NCBI GenBank assembly: GCA_937975655.1
Contig: CALJTZ010000428.1
Location: forward strand, 1-5,655
Source: an uncultured Synechococcus sp.
GTDB taxonomy: Bacteria; Cyanobacteriota; Cyanobacteriia; PCC-6307; Cyanobiaceae
Length of the DNA stretch: 5,655 bases
Direction: 5' to 3'
In this document: in pieces, positions 1 through 5,655 of the stretch
How positions within the stretch are numbered: the first letter of the stretch is position 1
How the letters are laid out: each line of letters starts with the position of its first letter
Translations under genes and position numbers: made by a program
Notes under the pieces: model-generated
Told to the model about the DNA's origin: nothing
Databases searched by the model: none
What the model saw: only the letters and a program-made list of their open reading frames with translations

Positions 1-250
1 CTGAGAGATTTCTAGACGTTGACGTACACCAAAGCGATGTTGTTCATCAATGACCACTACGCCAAGGCTGTTGAACTGCACGCCTTCTTGAATGAGTGCG
101 TGCGTGCCAATCACAATGTCAGCGCGGCCATCAGCCATTTCCTCAAGCGCTGCCTGACTTTCCTTGGCAGAACGGAAACGGGATAGCTCTACGACTTTGA
201 CCGGCCAGTCCGCAAAGCGGTTACGGAAGTTTTCAGCATGCTGTTCGCAG
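1..250. other. Low-GC, differently related end segment inside mfd (possible chimeric or recombinant tract)
   Basis: Bases 1-240 are about 52 % GC by direct count, while 241-360 are about 69 % and the rest of mfd is similarly GC-rich. The encoded protein changes character at the same place. AENFRNRFADWPVKVVELSR followed by FRSAKE resembles proteobacterial, especially betaproteobacterial, Mfd; cyanobacterial Mfd as I remember it has WRTLSERFAPYPI here. From GTHALIQ (about bases 100-120) to the edge it resembles RecG (VVIDEQHRFGVRQR). The frame is never broken. Both apparent joins fall in conserved helicase motifs, where short-read assembly or homologous recombination could switch templates. The assignments rest on remembered family patterns, not on an alignment. 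Confidence 0.5.
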
Positions 251-2280
251 AGCAGGGTGGTTGGGCACAAAACCGCCACCTGCTTGCCGCCGGCGACGGC
301 GCAGAAGGCGGCGCGCAGCGCCACTTCGGTCTTGCCGAAGCCGACATCGCCGCACACCAGCCGGTCCATGGGCTGGGGTTGCTCCATGTCGCGTTTCACA
401 TCGCTGATCGCCTTCACCTGATCGGGGGTGGGCTCGTAGGGGAAGGAGTCTTCGAGTTCGCTCTGCCAGGGGCCGTCGGCGGGGAAGGCGAAGCCCGGCG
501 CCTGGTGGCGTTCGGCGTAGAGCTTCACCAGGTCGAGGGCCACCTTGCGCACGGCCTTCTTGGCCCGCTCCTTGGCCTTGGTCCAGGCCGTGCCGCCCAT
601 GCGGTTGAGGTCGGGCGGCGCATCGGTGCTGGCCCGGTAGCGGCCCAGGCTGCCCAGCTGGTCGGCCGCCACCCGCAGCAGGCCATCGGCGTACTGCACC
701 ACCAGGTAGTCGCGGGATTCGCCGCTGATCGCCAGCTTCTCGAGCTTGAGGAACTTGCCGATGCCGTGGTTGCGGTGCACCACGAAGTCGCCCGGCTGCA
801 TCTTGTTGGGATCCACCGTGCGGCTGGCCGCCTTGCGGCGCCGGCGCACGTAGCCAGTGGCGGCCAGGCTCTGCTGGCCGAAGAACTCCCGATCAGTGAT
901 CAGCACCAGCTTCCAGGCCGGCAACTGCAGCCCCTCCAGCTCGGCCGTGCCGCGGGTTTTGAGGGCCACCGGCGTGGCCTGCGCCACCAGCCGCTCGATG
1001 GCGGGGAAGTCGGTGGGGTTCGGCACGAAGCGCGTGATGCAGTCGTGCTCCTCCAGCAGGGCCACGGCCCTGCTGGGCTGGGCCGAGAGCAGCCACACCG
1101 TGGCCTTCTCGGCCACAAAACCCTTCACCAGACCGGCCAATTTGCCGAACGCGTTGGGATAGGCCGGCACCGAACGGGAGGCCAGATCAAAGCTGTTGGG
1201 GTGGTTGTCGGTTTCGTGCAGTTCCGCCAGATCGAAGCCGGTAAAGGCCTCCGCCTGCTCCAGGGCTTCGGCGGGCGGGCGGTGCAGCAGCGGTGGCAGC
1301 TCCAGCCCCAGTTCCTGCACCACATCACCGTGGTGATCGGCGGCGTGTTCAAACCACTGCTGGCCGTGGGAGAGGCAGTGGCGCCGCTCGTCCACGGCGA
1401 TCAGCGTGTTGGGGGGGAGATAGTTGAGCAGGGAGGCCGGCCGCTGCCAGGCCAGACCCATCAGCCGCCGCATGCCCTCGGGCGTACCACCCTCCAAGAG
1501 CAGGTCGCTGGCCTCGGGGCTGAGTAGGCGCTCCAGCCCATCGGGCATGGACTCCCGCAGCGCTTCGGCAATCAGGGGGCCATAGCCGGTGGGGGTGAGG
1601 CGCACCACCTCGATGGCATCGAGGGAACGCTGGGAAGCGGGATCAAATTCCCGCAGTTTTTCCAATTCCTCGCCAAAAAACTCGACCCGCACAGGAAGCT
1701 CGGCGCTTACCGGGAAGAGGTCGACGATGTCGCCCCGACGGCTCCAGTTGCCCTCCTGTTCAATCGTGGGTACCCGCTCGTAACCGAGCCGGGTGAGGGT
1801 GGCCGCCAACTCCTCGAGATTCACCGTGTCGCCCTTACGCAGGCTCAGGCACTGGTGCTGCAGCGCATCGGGCGGCGGCAGATGGGGCTGCAGGGCGCGC
1901 TCGGTGGCCACGATCGCCTGGCGCCTCCTGCTGCTGGCACCACCATCGAGGAGCTCGCTCAGCACTTGCAATTGCCCCCAGGTGATCTCACTGGTGGGAT
2001 CAAAGGGCTCGTAAGGGCTGCCTTCGCTGGTGGGGTACAGCTGGCAGCTGTCCCAGCCCATGAGCTCCAGCAGGGCCGCCCAGCGGCCCGCCTCCTCCAG
2101 GGTGGGAACGATCACCAGCAGCGGCGCCTCCGCTGCTGCCGCCAAGGCACTGCTCACCAGGGCCCGCGCCCCCCGGCCCGCACCACTCAGCCGCAGGCGC
2201 TCTGCCCGTTGTAGGCGCAGCAGCACCTCCCCGGTGAGGGTCACCTGCTGCAGCTGACGCACCAGGGCGGTGAGGGGCAT
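1..2280 (-). CDS. mfd: Transcription-repair coupling factor Mfd, N-terminal 760 residues (partial, runs off the left edge)
   Basis: Mfd is a DNA translocase that binds RNA polymerase stalled at lesions, pushes it off and recruits UvrA for nucleotide excision repair. The frame is open for 760 codons from the ATG at 2280 to base 1; full-length Mfd is about 1150-1200 residues, so about a third is missing. Visible in order: a UvrB-like N-terminal module with LYPTSEGSPYEPFDP and RRGDIVDLFP (residues 181-190); a CarD-like RNA-polymerase-interacting domain at about 489-555, with GDFVVHRNHGIGKF; the translocase Walker A GDVGFGKT (644-651, bases 328-351); and a DEQH box at 745-748 (bases 37-48). This ATG is the first in frame after a stop at 2374-2376. 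The ribosome site is weak (AGCAGG about 10 bases upstream). The N-terminal ~640 residues look cyanobacterial, but the last ~115 do not, and the DEQH box is RecG-like (Mfd usually has DEEQ or DEEH). The identity as Mfd is secure up to that point. Confidence 0.95.
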   Translation of the reverse strand, partial: MPLTALVRQLQQVTLTGEVLLRLQRAERLRLSGAGRGARALVSSALAAAAEAPLLVIVPTLEEAGRWAALLELMGWDSCQLYPTSEGSPYEPFDPTSEITWGQLQVLSELLDGGASSRRRQAIVATERALQPHLPPPDALQHQCLSLRKGDTVNLEELAATLTRLGYERVPTIEQEGNWSRRGDIVDLFPVSAELPVRVEFFGEELEKLREFDPASQRSLDAIEVVRLTPTGYGPLIAEALRESMPDGLERLLSPEASDLLLEGGTPEGMRRLMGLAWQRPASLLNYLPPNTLIAVDERRHCLSHGQQWFEHAADHHGDVVQELGLELPPLLHRPPAEALEQAEAFTGFDLAELHETDNHPNSFDLASRSVPAYPNAFGKLAGLVKGFVAEKATVWLLSAQPSRAVALLEEHDCITRFVPNPTDFPAIERLVAQATPVALKTRGTAELEGLQLPAWKLVLITDREFFGQQSLAATGYVRRRRKAASRTVDPNKMQPGDFVVHRNHGIGKFLKLEKLAISGESRDYLVVQYADGLLRVAADQLGSLGRYRASTDAPPDLNRMGGTAWTKAKERAKKAVRKVALDLVKLYAERHQAPGFAFPADGPWQSELEDSFPYEPTPDQVKAISDVKRDMEQPQPMDRLVCGDVGFGKTEVALRAAFCAVAGGKQVAVLCPTTLLCEQHAENFRNRFADWPVKVVELSRFRSAKESQAALEEMADGRADIVIGTHALIQEGVQFNSLGVVVIDEQHRFGVRQRLEISQ

Positions 2281-2401
2281 TGGGGCAAACCTGCTGAGCC
2301 GCGCATCCTCGCAAGTGGAATGGGTGCGTGCGCGCCAGAATTGGGCCAGAGCGTCGCAGCTGAACCGTGAATGTCACCGAGGCGGTGCCCTTGCTGCTCT
2401 G
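2281..2401. promoter_or_regulatory. Divergent intergenic region between mfd and the zinc-ribbon protein gene
   Basis: These 121 bases lie between two start codons facing away from each other, so promoters for both genes are expected here. I see no convincing -35/-10 pair on either strand and no strong Shine-Dalgarno sequence. A GAGG at 2379-2382 lies 19 bases before the plus-strand ATG, too far to be convincing. The call rests on gene arrangement only. Confidence 0.3.
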
Positions 2402-3241
2402 ATGGCTCGCTACCGCTGCCCCTACTGCCACCCCAGCCCCGTGCTGGTGCAGCGCCGCTCTGACGGCGCCCCGCATTGCGGCCATTGCGGCGATCCGCTT
2501 GAGCGGGTTCCCCTGGTGCGTCCGCTGCCTGCGCTGGCCGGGCTGCTGGTGCTGGCGGGCTTGGTGCTCACGGCGGCGGCGCAGCATCAGGCCGTGATGC
2601 CGGCGGTGGCACCGCAGCTCAGGCCGCAGGACTACCCGCTCTCCAATGGTCGAGAGGGGGTGCTGCATGCCCAGCTGGAGGCGGCCGATCGCAGTTGGCA
2701 ACCCCGGGCTGAGCCCCTGCCCGGTGGCGGCACCCGCTACGTCTACAAGCGTCGCGCTGGCGATCCAGCCCTGTCCGTCGAGCAGATCAAGCGCTTGATC
2801 CAGAACCCGCCGCGGTTCGATAGGGAGCGCCGCGCCATTGATGATCTGCTGGTTCAGCTGCGCTCTCGCGGCGTCAGGGTGGTGTTGGGGCCGCCTCGCA
2901 AGGCTGGGGCTGCCGGGGAATGGGAGCCCCGGGCCCGCACCCTGCGGATCCGGCCGGATGTGCCGGCGAAGGGCAGCCGCGAGTTCGCGCTGGTGCTCAA
3001 CCACGAGGCCATTCATGTGGCCCAGAGCTGCCGCCGCGGGTTGCTGCAGCTTCAGCCCAAACCCCTGGGCCTCTCCAGGGCCGTGGATGCCGAGGCGCGT
3101 CGCCACCTCAGCGATCCCCTCTACGCCCAGGCCTCGCCACGGGAACTGGCCCTGGAGGAAGAGGCCTACGCCAACCAGCACCGCCTCGATCTAGGCGGTC
3201 AGTTGGTGCAAGCCCATTGCCGCGGCAACAGGCTTGGTTAG
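2402..3241 (+). CDS. Membrane-anchored protein with N-terminal zinc ribbon and HExxH metalloprotease-like motif (function unknown)
   Basis: This 279-residue protein is not one I can name. It begins with a zinc ribbon: C6-P-Y-C9 and C26-G-H-C29. One hydrophobic segment follows at about residues 41-60 (LPALAGLLVLAGLVLTAAA), probably a membrane anchor. By the positive-inside rule the ribbon would be cytoplasmic and the rest periplasmic or lumenal. The C-terminal domain has LNHEAIHVAQ, with HEAIH at 201-205 matching the HExxH zinc-peptidase signature. An acidic cluster EEEAYANQ at 252-259 could give the third zinc ligand, as in gluzincin-type enzymes. Peptidase activity is inferred from the motif alone. 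I chose the ATG at 2402 because the next residues start the zinc ribbon; the frame opens back to 2270 but that part has no domain character and overlaps the start of mfd. The gene is as GC-rich as mfd and is probably native to the same genome. Confidence 0.8.
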   Translation: MARYRCPYCHPSPVLVQRRSDGAPHCGHCGDPLERVPLVRPLPALAGLLVLAGLVLTAAAQHQAVMPAVAPQLRPQDYPLSNGREGVLHAQLEAADRSWQPRAEPLPGGGTRYVYKRRAGDPALSVEQIKRLIQNPPRFDRERRAIDDLLVQLRSRGVRVVLGPPRKAGAAGEWEPRARTLRIRPDVPAKGSREFALVLNHEAIHVAQSCRRGLLQLQPKPLGLSRAVDAEARRHLSDPLYAQASPRELALEEEAYANQHRLDLGGQLVQAHCRGNRLG

Positions 3242-3272
3242 CCCCACACCCAGGTGGGCAAAGGGGTGGGGC
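3241..3272 (+). terminator. Stem-loop at the end of the zinc-ribbon gene, terminator-like but without a T tract
   Basis: GCCCCAC (3241-3247) pairs with GTGGGGC (3266-3272). A further CCC (3249-3251) pairs with GGG (3263-3265) past a bulged A, leaving a loop of 11 bases. It starts on the last base of the stop codon. The stem is strong and GC-rich, as in intrinsic terminators, but no T run follows, so termination activity is uncertain. Confidence 0.35.
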
Positions 3273-3300
3273 TGCATGGAGCAAGAGGTCATGGCTGGCC

Positions 3301-3332
3301 GGGTGACACCTCAACCGCGAGCGATGTCACCC
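3301..3332. terminator. Perfect 8-bp inverted repeat in a convergent gap, possible bidirectional terminator
   Basis: GGGTGACA (3301-3308) and TGTCACCC (3325-3332) are exact reverse complements around a 16-base loop. CTC (3310-3312) and GAG (3319-3321) inside the loop can extend the pairing. It lies between the end of the plus-strand zinc-ribbon gene and the extended end of the minus-strand ABM-type gene, where a shared terminator would be expected. There is no T tract on either side, and a protein-binding site is an equally open explanation. Confidence 0.3.
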
Positions 3333-3366
3333 CTCACGGTTACCTGACCAACCTGTTGAGAAGCAT

Positions 3367-3732
3367 TCAGCGATGGAAGCCGCTGAAGTTCTCCATGAAC
3401 GTAGGAGATAGGCCTTCCAGTGCACTCCTGAGCTCGGAAGAAGGGTATCCATAGGCAACAACGGAAACAGGCTTCAATAAAGCCATAAATCTCGCGCCGA
3501 ATTAATCTCCAAATGCAGCCATGTGTGACATGGCCTGACTGGAATCAGCGTAACGCTCGTGAATATGGATCTGGTTACGATCCGCATTGGCACTCCATTC
3601 AAAATGAGTGGTCAAAGGCTCATTGGCCAAAAAGAAATCTGTCATCTCAGCTGCGAGTTCGCCAATCTTTTCAAAGTCAGAAGGCTGACATTCGCAGGTG
3701 ATCGTCCAGCTGGCCCAGGTAGAAGTAGTCAT
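3367..3732 (-). pseudogene. ABM-type (dimeric alpha/beta barrel) small monooxygenase-like gene interrupted by an in-frame TAA
   Basis: The intact part is 76 residues from the ATG at 3732 and resembles the antibiotic biosynthesis monooxygenase / quinol monooxygenase superfamily. These are small dimeric barrels that oxidise quinols or similar aromatics, often without cofactor; some members have other roles. Typical features are FEKIGELAAEMTDFFLANEP (20-39) and IHIHERYADS (55-64) followed by MSHMAAFGD. A TAA at 3502-3504 (codon 77) stops it where the family normally continues. The same frame stays open for 44 more codons (FGARFMALLKP, then VVAYGYPSSELRSALEG, ending GFHR) to a TGA at 3367-3369. 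Without the TAA the product would be about 121 residues. A lysine AAA to TAA change would explain it, since family members often read FGEKF here. No Shine-Dalgarno sequence is visible. It follows the GMC oxidoreductase by 50 bases on the same strand, probably as one operon. Family placement is by pattern, not alignment. Confidence 0.7.
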
Positions 3733-3747
3733 GGTTGTGGAGATGAT

Positions 3748-3780
3748 GGAAGTGGGAGGGAGTGAAAGAGGAAGAGGAGG
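3748..3780. other. Purine-rich tract between the GMC and ABM-type genes
   Basis: Thirty-one of 33 bases on the plus strand are purines, and 3764-3780 is an unbroken run of 17. The message of the operon is therefore pyrimidine-rich here and includes CCTCCTC, which is like the 16S anti-Shine-Dalgarno sequence rather than a ribosome site. So the downstream gene has no obvious ribosome-binding site of its own. No function can be assigned. Confidence 0.4.
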
Positions 3781-3782
3781 CT

Positions 3783-5333
3783 TTAGCGTCCTGCCTGGAT
3801 CATGTCAACGAGCTTTTCGGCTACTGCATAGCATGTAAGCATTGGATTACGGCTGACATGATCCGGGAAGATCGAGCAGTCCGCAACCCGAAGACCAGAG
3901 CACTCATGCACTTTAAGAGTAGGATCGACAACGGCATGATTGTCGCTGGATGGACCCATTTTGCAGGTGCCAATCGCATGCCAAATCGTGGCAGAACGAT
4001 CAGAGATATAGTTTTCGAGCGCTCGCGTATCAGCCACCATGGCGTCGTTGAGAACTGCCACTCCAGAGGAGATCTCGCTCAGTTCACCAGAGGTTAGTAG
4101 TGAATAACCACGCCGAACTCCATCAACCATCTTTCGCATATCCTCCGCATGCGAATTAAGCCTGTGGTCGATGCGGGGTTGTCGTGTCGGGTCAGCACTT
4201 TCAATCGACACGCGGCCGCGAGATTGAGGACGATTGATCACAATGCCAGTTCCGAACATGAGACCTCGGGTCGGATCTGCACCTGGGAAACGCTCAGCGC
4301 CAAGTTTGCCTAGACAATAGATCTGCATGTCATTTTTGAAAGCACTGCCAGGAGCCGTGTAGTGAATAACCATCTGGACGTCATCGTCAGATTCATTGAC
4401 AATGGATGGATTTGGATAAGCTGCGACAACAGCAAGGGAGTGATCAATCAGGTTGCTACCGACACCCTGCAAATCATTGACACAATCAATCCCGATTCGG
4501 TCTAGGTCATCCTTGGGTCCTACACCAGATCGCAGAAGAAGGGCTGGAGAGTTGATGGAGCCAGCAGAAACAATAACCTCGCCGCCCGAGAAAACCTCAA
4601 TGCTGCCAGATGCGTTGATTGTTTCCACCCCAGTTGCCCGCTTGCCAGCAAAAAGGATCCGCGCAACATTCGTGTGGTCCTTAATTGTAAGGTTGGGTCT
4701 ATCTTGTGCCTCCAGAAGATAGGCAATAGAACTGGAAACACGCAATGAGCCATCCCCAGAACGGTTCATGGGAATTGGGCCTACACCGTCGTAGCCCCTA
4801 GGATGATTGTGATCAGGAACCCATGCATAGCCATTGCCCATCGCAGTCTTCTTGAAAGCGGACACGACGTGGCTGTATTCGTCGGGCTTAAAGCGAGTAA
4901 TCGGTATTCGACCAGCACTACCATGGTAACTCGAGTATCCGAAATCAAGGTCTGTTTCGATGCGCTTATAGAGTGGCAAAATATCATCCCAATCCCAGCC
5001 GTCATTGCCTAGACTCGCCCATTGACGGAAGTCTTGTTTGAGGCCCCGCAGAGAAATGCAGCCATTCACAGACGAACAGCCTCCAGAAACTTTTCCCCGT
5101 GCATAGGGGAACTGACGGCCGGGAATGACGTCAGTAATATAGTTCCAGTCATGCCTATCAACAGATACAGCCTTCGAATCAAGTAGATCGCTGGGGGTTT
5201 CCTCTATCGAACGAAAGTGCGGTCCTGCTTCAAGCAAAAGAACATGAATACTTGGGTCTTCGCTGAGACGGGATGCAATCGCAGCACCAGCATTGCCAGC
5301 ACCAACAACGATGTAATCAAAAGTTTTTGTCAT
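3783..5333 (-). CDS. GMC-family FAD-dependent oxidoreductase (choline/alcohol dehydrogenase-like)
   Basis: Glucose-methanol-choline oxidoreductases use FAD to oxidise an alcohol or similar group, passing electrons to oxygen or another acceptor. The 516-residue protein is complete and of normal family length. It shows the N-terminal dinucleotide-binding fold (VVGAGNAGAAIASRLSED, about 9-26, with LLLEAG at 32-37 as the ribose-binding end); the first GMC signature RGKVSGGCSSVNGCISLRG at 79-97; the second signature GSINSPALLLRSGVG at 258-272; and the C-terminal block IWHAIGTCKMG (450-460) with the probable catalytic histidine H452. The usual second active-site position is N496 in SRNPMLTCYAVAEK. 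There is no signal peptide, so it should be cytoplasmic. The substrate cannot be read from sequence. GC content is about 50 %, far below mfd and the zinc-ribbon gene, which fits horizontal transfer. The ribosome site before the ATG at 5333 is weak. It probably shares a transcript with the ABM-type gene downstream. Confidence 0.93.
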   Translation of the reverse strand: MTKTFDYIVVGAGNAGAAIASRLSEDPSIHVLLLEAGPHFRSIEETPSDLLDSKAVSVDRHDWNYITDVIPGRQFPYARGKVSGGCSSVNGCISLRGLKQDFRQWASLGNDGWDWDDILPLYKRIETDLDFGYSSYHGSAGRIPITRFKPDEYSHVVSAFKKTAMGNGYAWVPDHNHPRGYDGVGPIPMNRSGDGSLRVSSSIAYLLEAQDRPNLTIKDHTNVARILFAGKRATGVETINASGSIEVFSGGEVIVSAGSINSPALLLRSGVGPKDDLDRIGIDCVNDLQGVGSNLIDHSLAVVAAYPNPSIVNESDDDVQMVIHYTAPGSAFKNDMQIYCLGKLGAERFPGADPTRGLMFGTGIVINRPQSRGRVSIESADPTRQPRIDHRLNSHAEDMRKMVDGVRRGYSLLTSGELSEISSGVAVLNDAMVADTRALENYISDRSATIWHAIGTCKMGPSSDNHAVVDPTLKVHECSGLRVADCSIFPDHVSRNPMLTCYAVAEKLVDMIQAGR

Positions 5334-5452
5334 GGGTCCGGTTACAGGAAAAGTGAAGCTGAAGTGACCGAATGAGGCTAAGTGGATATCACCAGGATAA
5401 GGCGATCACGCAGGGGTTGCCCTGGCATGCAACAAGGGGTCATAAGGCGTGT
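5334..5452 (-). promoter_or_regulatory. Intergenic region upstream of the GMC oxidoreductase
   Basis: These 119 bases separate the stop of the upstream gene (5453) from the GMC start, both on the minus strand, leaving room for a promoter. A small hairpin can form from CAGGG and CCCTG around a four-base loop (within about 5411-5425), too short and without a T tract to call a terminator. I see no convincing sigma-70 promoter, so it is open whether the GMC gene has its own promoter or is read through from upstream. Confidence 0.3.
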
Positions 5453-5655
5453 CTAGAAAAATCCTGAATCCGAAACGGGTGTACCGTCAAGGATGTCCAT
5501 CACCTCATGTCTGTACTGGGAGAAGATGCTTTGGGCCTCTTTCCAGCTCTTGGCGACAGGGCTTGAAAGCAAGCTTCTTGAAACCTGCTCAAAGGTGGAC
5601 AGCTCTGACTGGAAGCCCATGCCATAAGCACCATCAATCACGGCCGATGTGCCCC
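5453..5655 (-). CDS. C-terminal fragment of an unrecognised protein (partial, runs off the right edge)
   Basis: The frame is open from the window edge to a stop at 5453, showing the last 66 residues. They begin GTSAVIDGAYGMGFQSEL and end MDILDGTPVSDSGFF. A GTG at 5641 could be a start, but the frame continues unbroken to the edge and the residues before it look like ordinary coding sequence, so I treat this as the end of a longer gene. The middle (about SKSWKEAQ to YRHEVMDIL in character) is helical-looking with charged and hydrophobic residues alternating. I recognise no domain or motif. GC content is about 52 %, like the GMC gene, and it lies upstream of it on the same strand, so the two may have come in together. 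Confidence 0.5.
   Translation of the reverse strand, partial: GTSAVIDGAYGMGFQSELSTFEQVSRSLLSSPVAKSWKEAQSIFSQYRHEVMDILDGTPVSDSGFF

Noticed and set aside
238..1527. Long plus-strand open frame of 429 codons
   Set aside because: It lies antisense to mfd, which has unmistakable conserved domains. Its product is biased in G, A, H, L, Q and V, typical of the opposite strand of GC-rich coding DNA.
2270..2401. Upstream extension of the zinc-ribbon protein to an earlier ATG at 2270
   Set aside because: It would add 44 residues without domain character and overlap the start of mfd. The ATG at 2402 is directly followed by the zinc ribbon.
2000..3181. Minus-strand open frame of 393 codons
   Set aside because: It overlaps both the zinc-ribbon gene in antisense and the start of mfd in another frame. 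The product is low-complexity and rich in A, G, R, P and H, with no recognisable domain.
3254..3454. Plus-strand open frame of 66 codons in the gap after the zinc-ribbon gene
   Set aside because: It overlaps both hairpins and the family-like tail of the interrupted ABM-type gene in antisense, and its product resembles nothing known.
3502..3732. Treating the ABM-type gene as a complete 76-residue protein
   Set aside because: The family is normally longer and the same frame continues past the TAA with matching sequence, so the short version is more likely an interrupted gene than a natural one.
3762..4097. Plus-strand open frame of 111 codons
   Set aside because: It is antisense to the C-terminal catalytic part of the GMC oxidoreductase, which is clearly the real gene.

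Overview
The window most likely comes from a high-GC picocyanobacterium of the Cyanobium/Synechococcus group. The main evidence is the N-terminal half of a cyanobacterial-type Mfd. Next to it, on the other strand, is a membrane-anchored protein with a zinc ribbon and an HEAIH motif. Both genes are GC-rich (sampled 60-base lines are about 70 to 73 % GC).

Layout. Bases 1-2280 (minus strand) hold mfd, the transcription-repair coupling factor, cut by the left edge after 760 codons. A 121-base divergent gap follows. A 279-residue protein runs on the plus strand to 3241. A short convergent gap with two hairpins (3242-3366) separates it from a lower-GC block (about 50 % GC) read leftwards. In reading order that block has the tail of an unrecognised gene (5655-5453), a complete GMC-family FAD oxidoreductase (5333-3783), and, 50 bases downstream, a small gene of the antibiotic-biosynthesis-monooxygenase (ABM) type (3732-3367). 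The small gene is interrupted by one in-frame TAA at codon 77. The frame stays open for 44 more family-like codons, so it is a fresh pseudogene, a readthrough case or a base error.

How the parts relate. mfd is housekeeping DNA repair. The GMC oxidoreductase and ABM-like gene look like a small metabolic unit, possibly oxidation of an alcohol or other hydroxylated substrate; the substrate cannot be read from the sequence. Base composition changes sharply after 3241, so the oxidoreductase block may be an acquired island.

Points for a second look. The leftmost ~250-350 bases of mfd drop to about 52 % GC. Their protein first looks betaproteobacterial Mfd-like, then RecG-like (DEQH box), which suggests a recombinant or chimeric contig end. 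The in-frame stop in the ABM gene and the uncharacterised zinc-ribbon/HExxH protein are the other main observations. I found no RNA genes, CRISPR arrays, insertion sequences or clear new multi-gene system.
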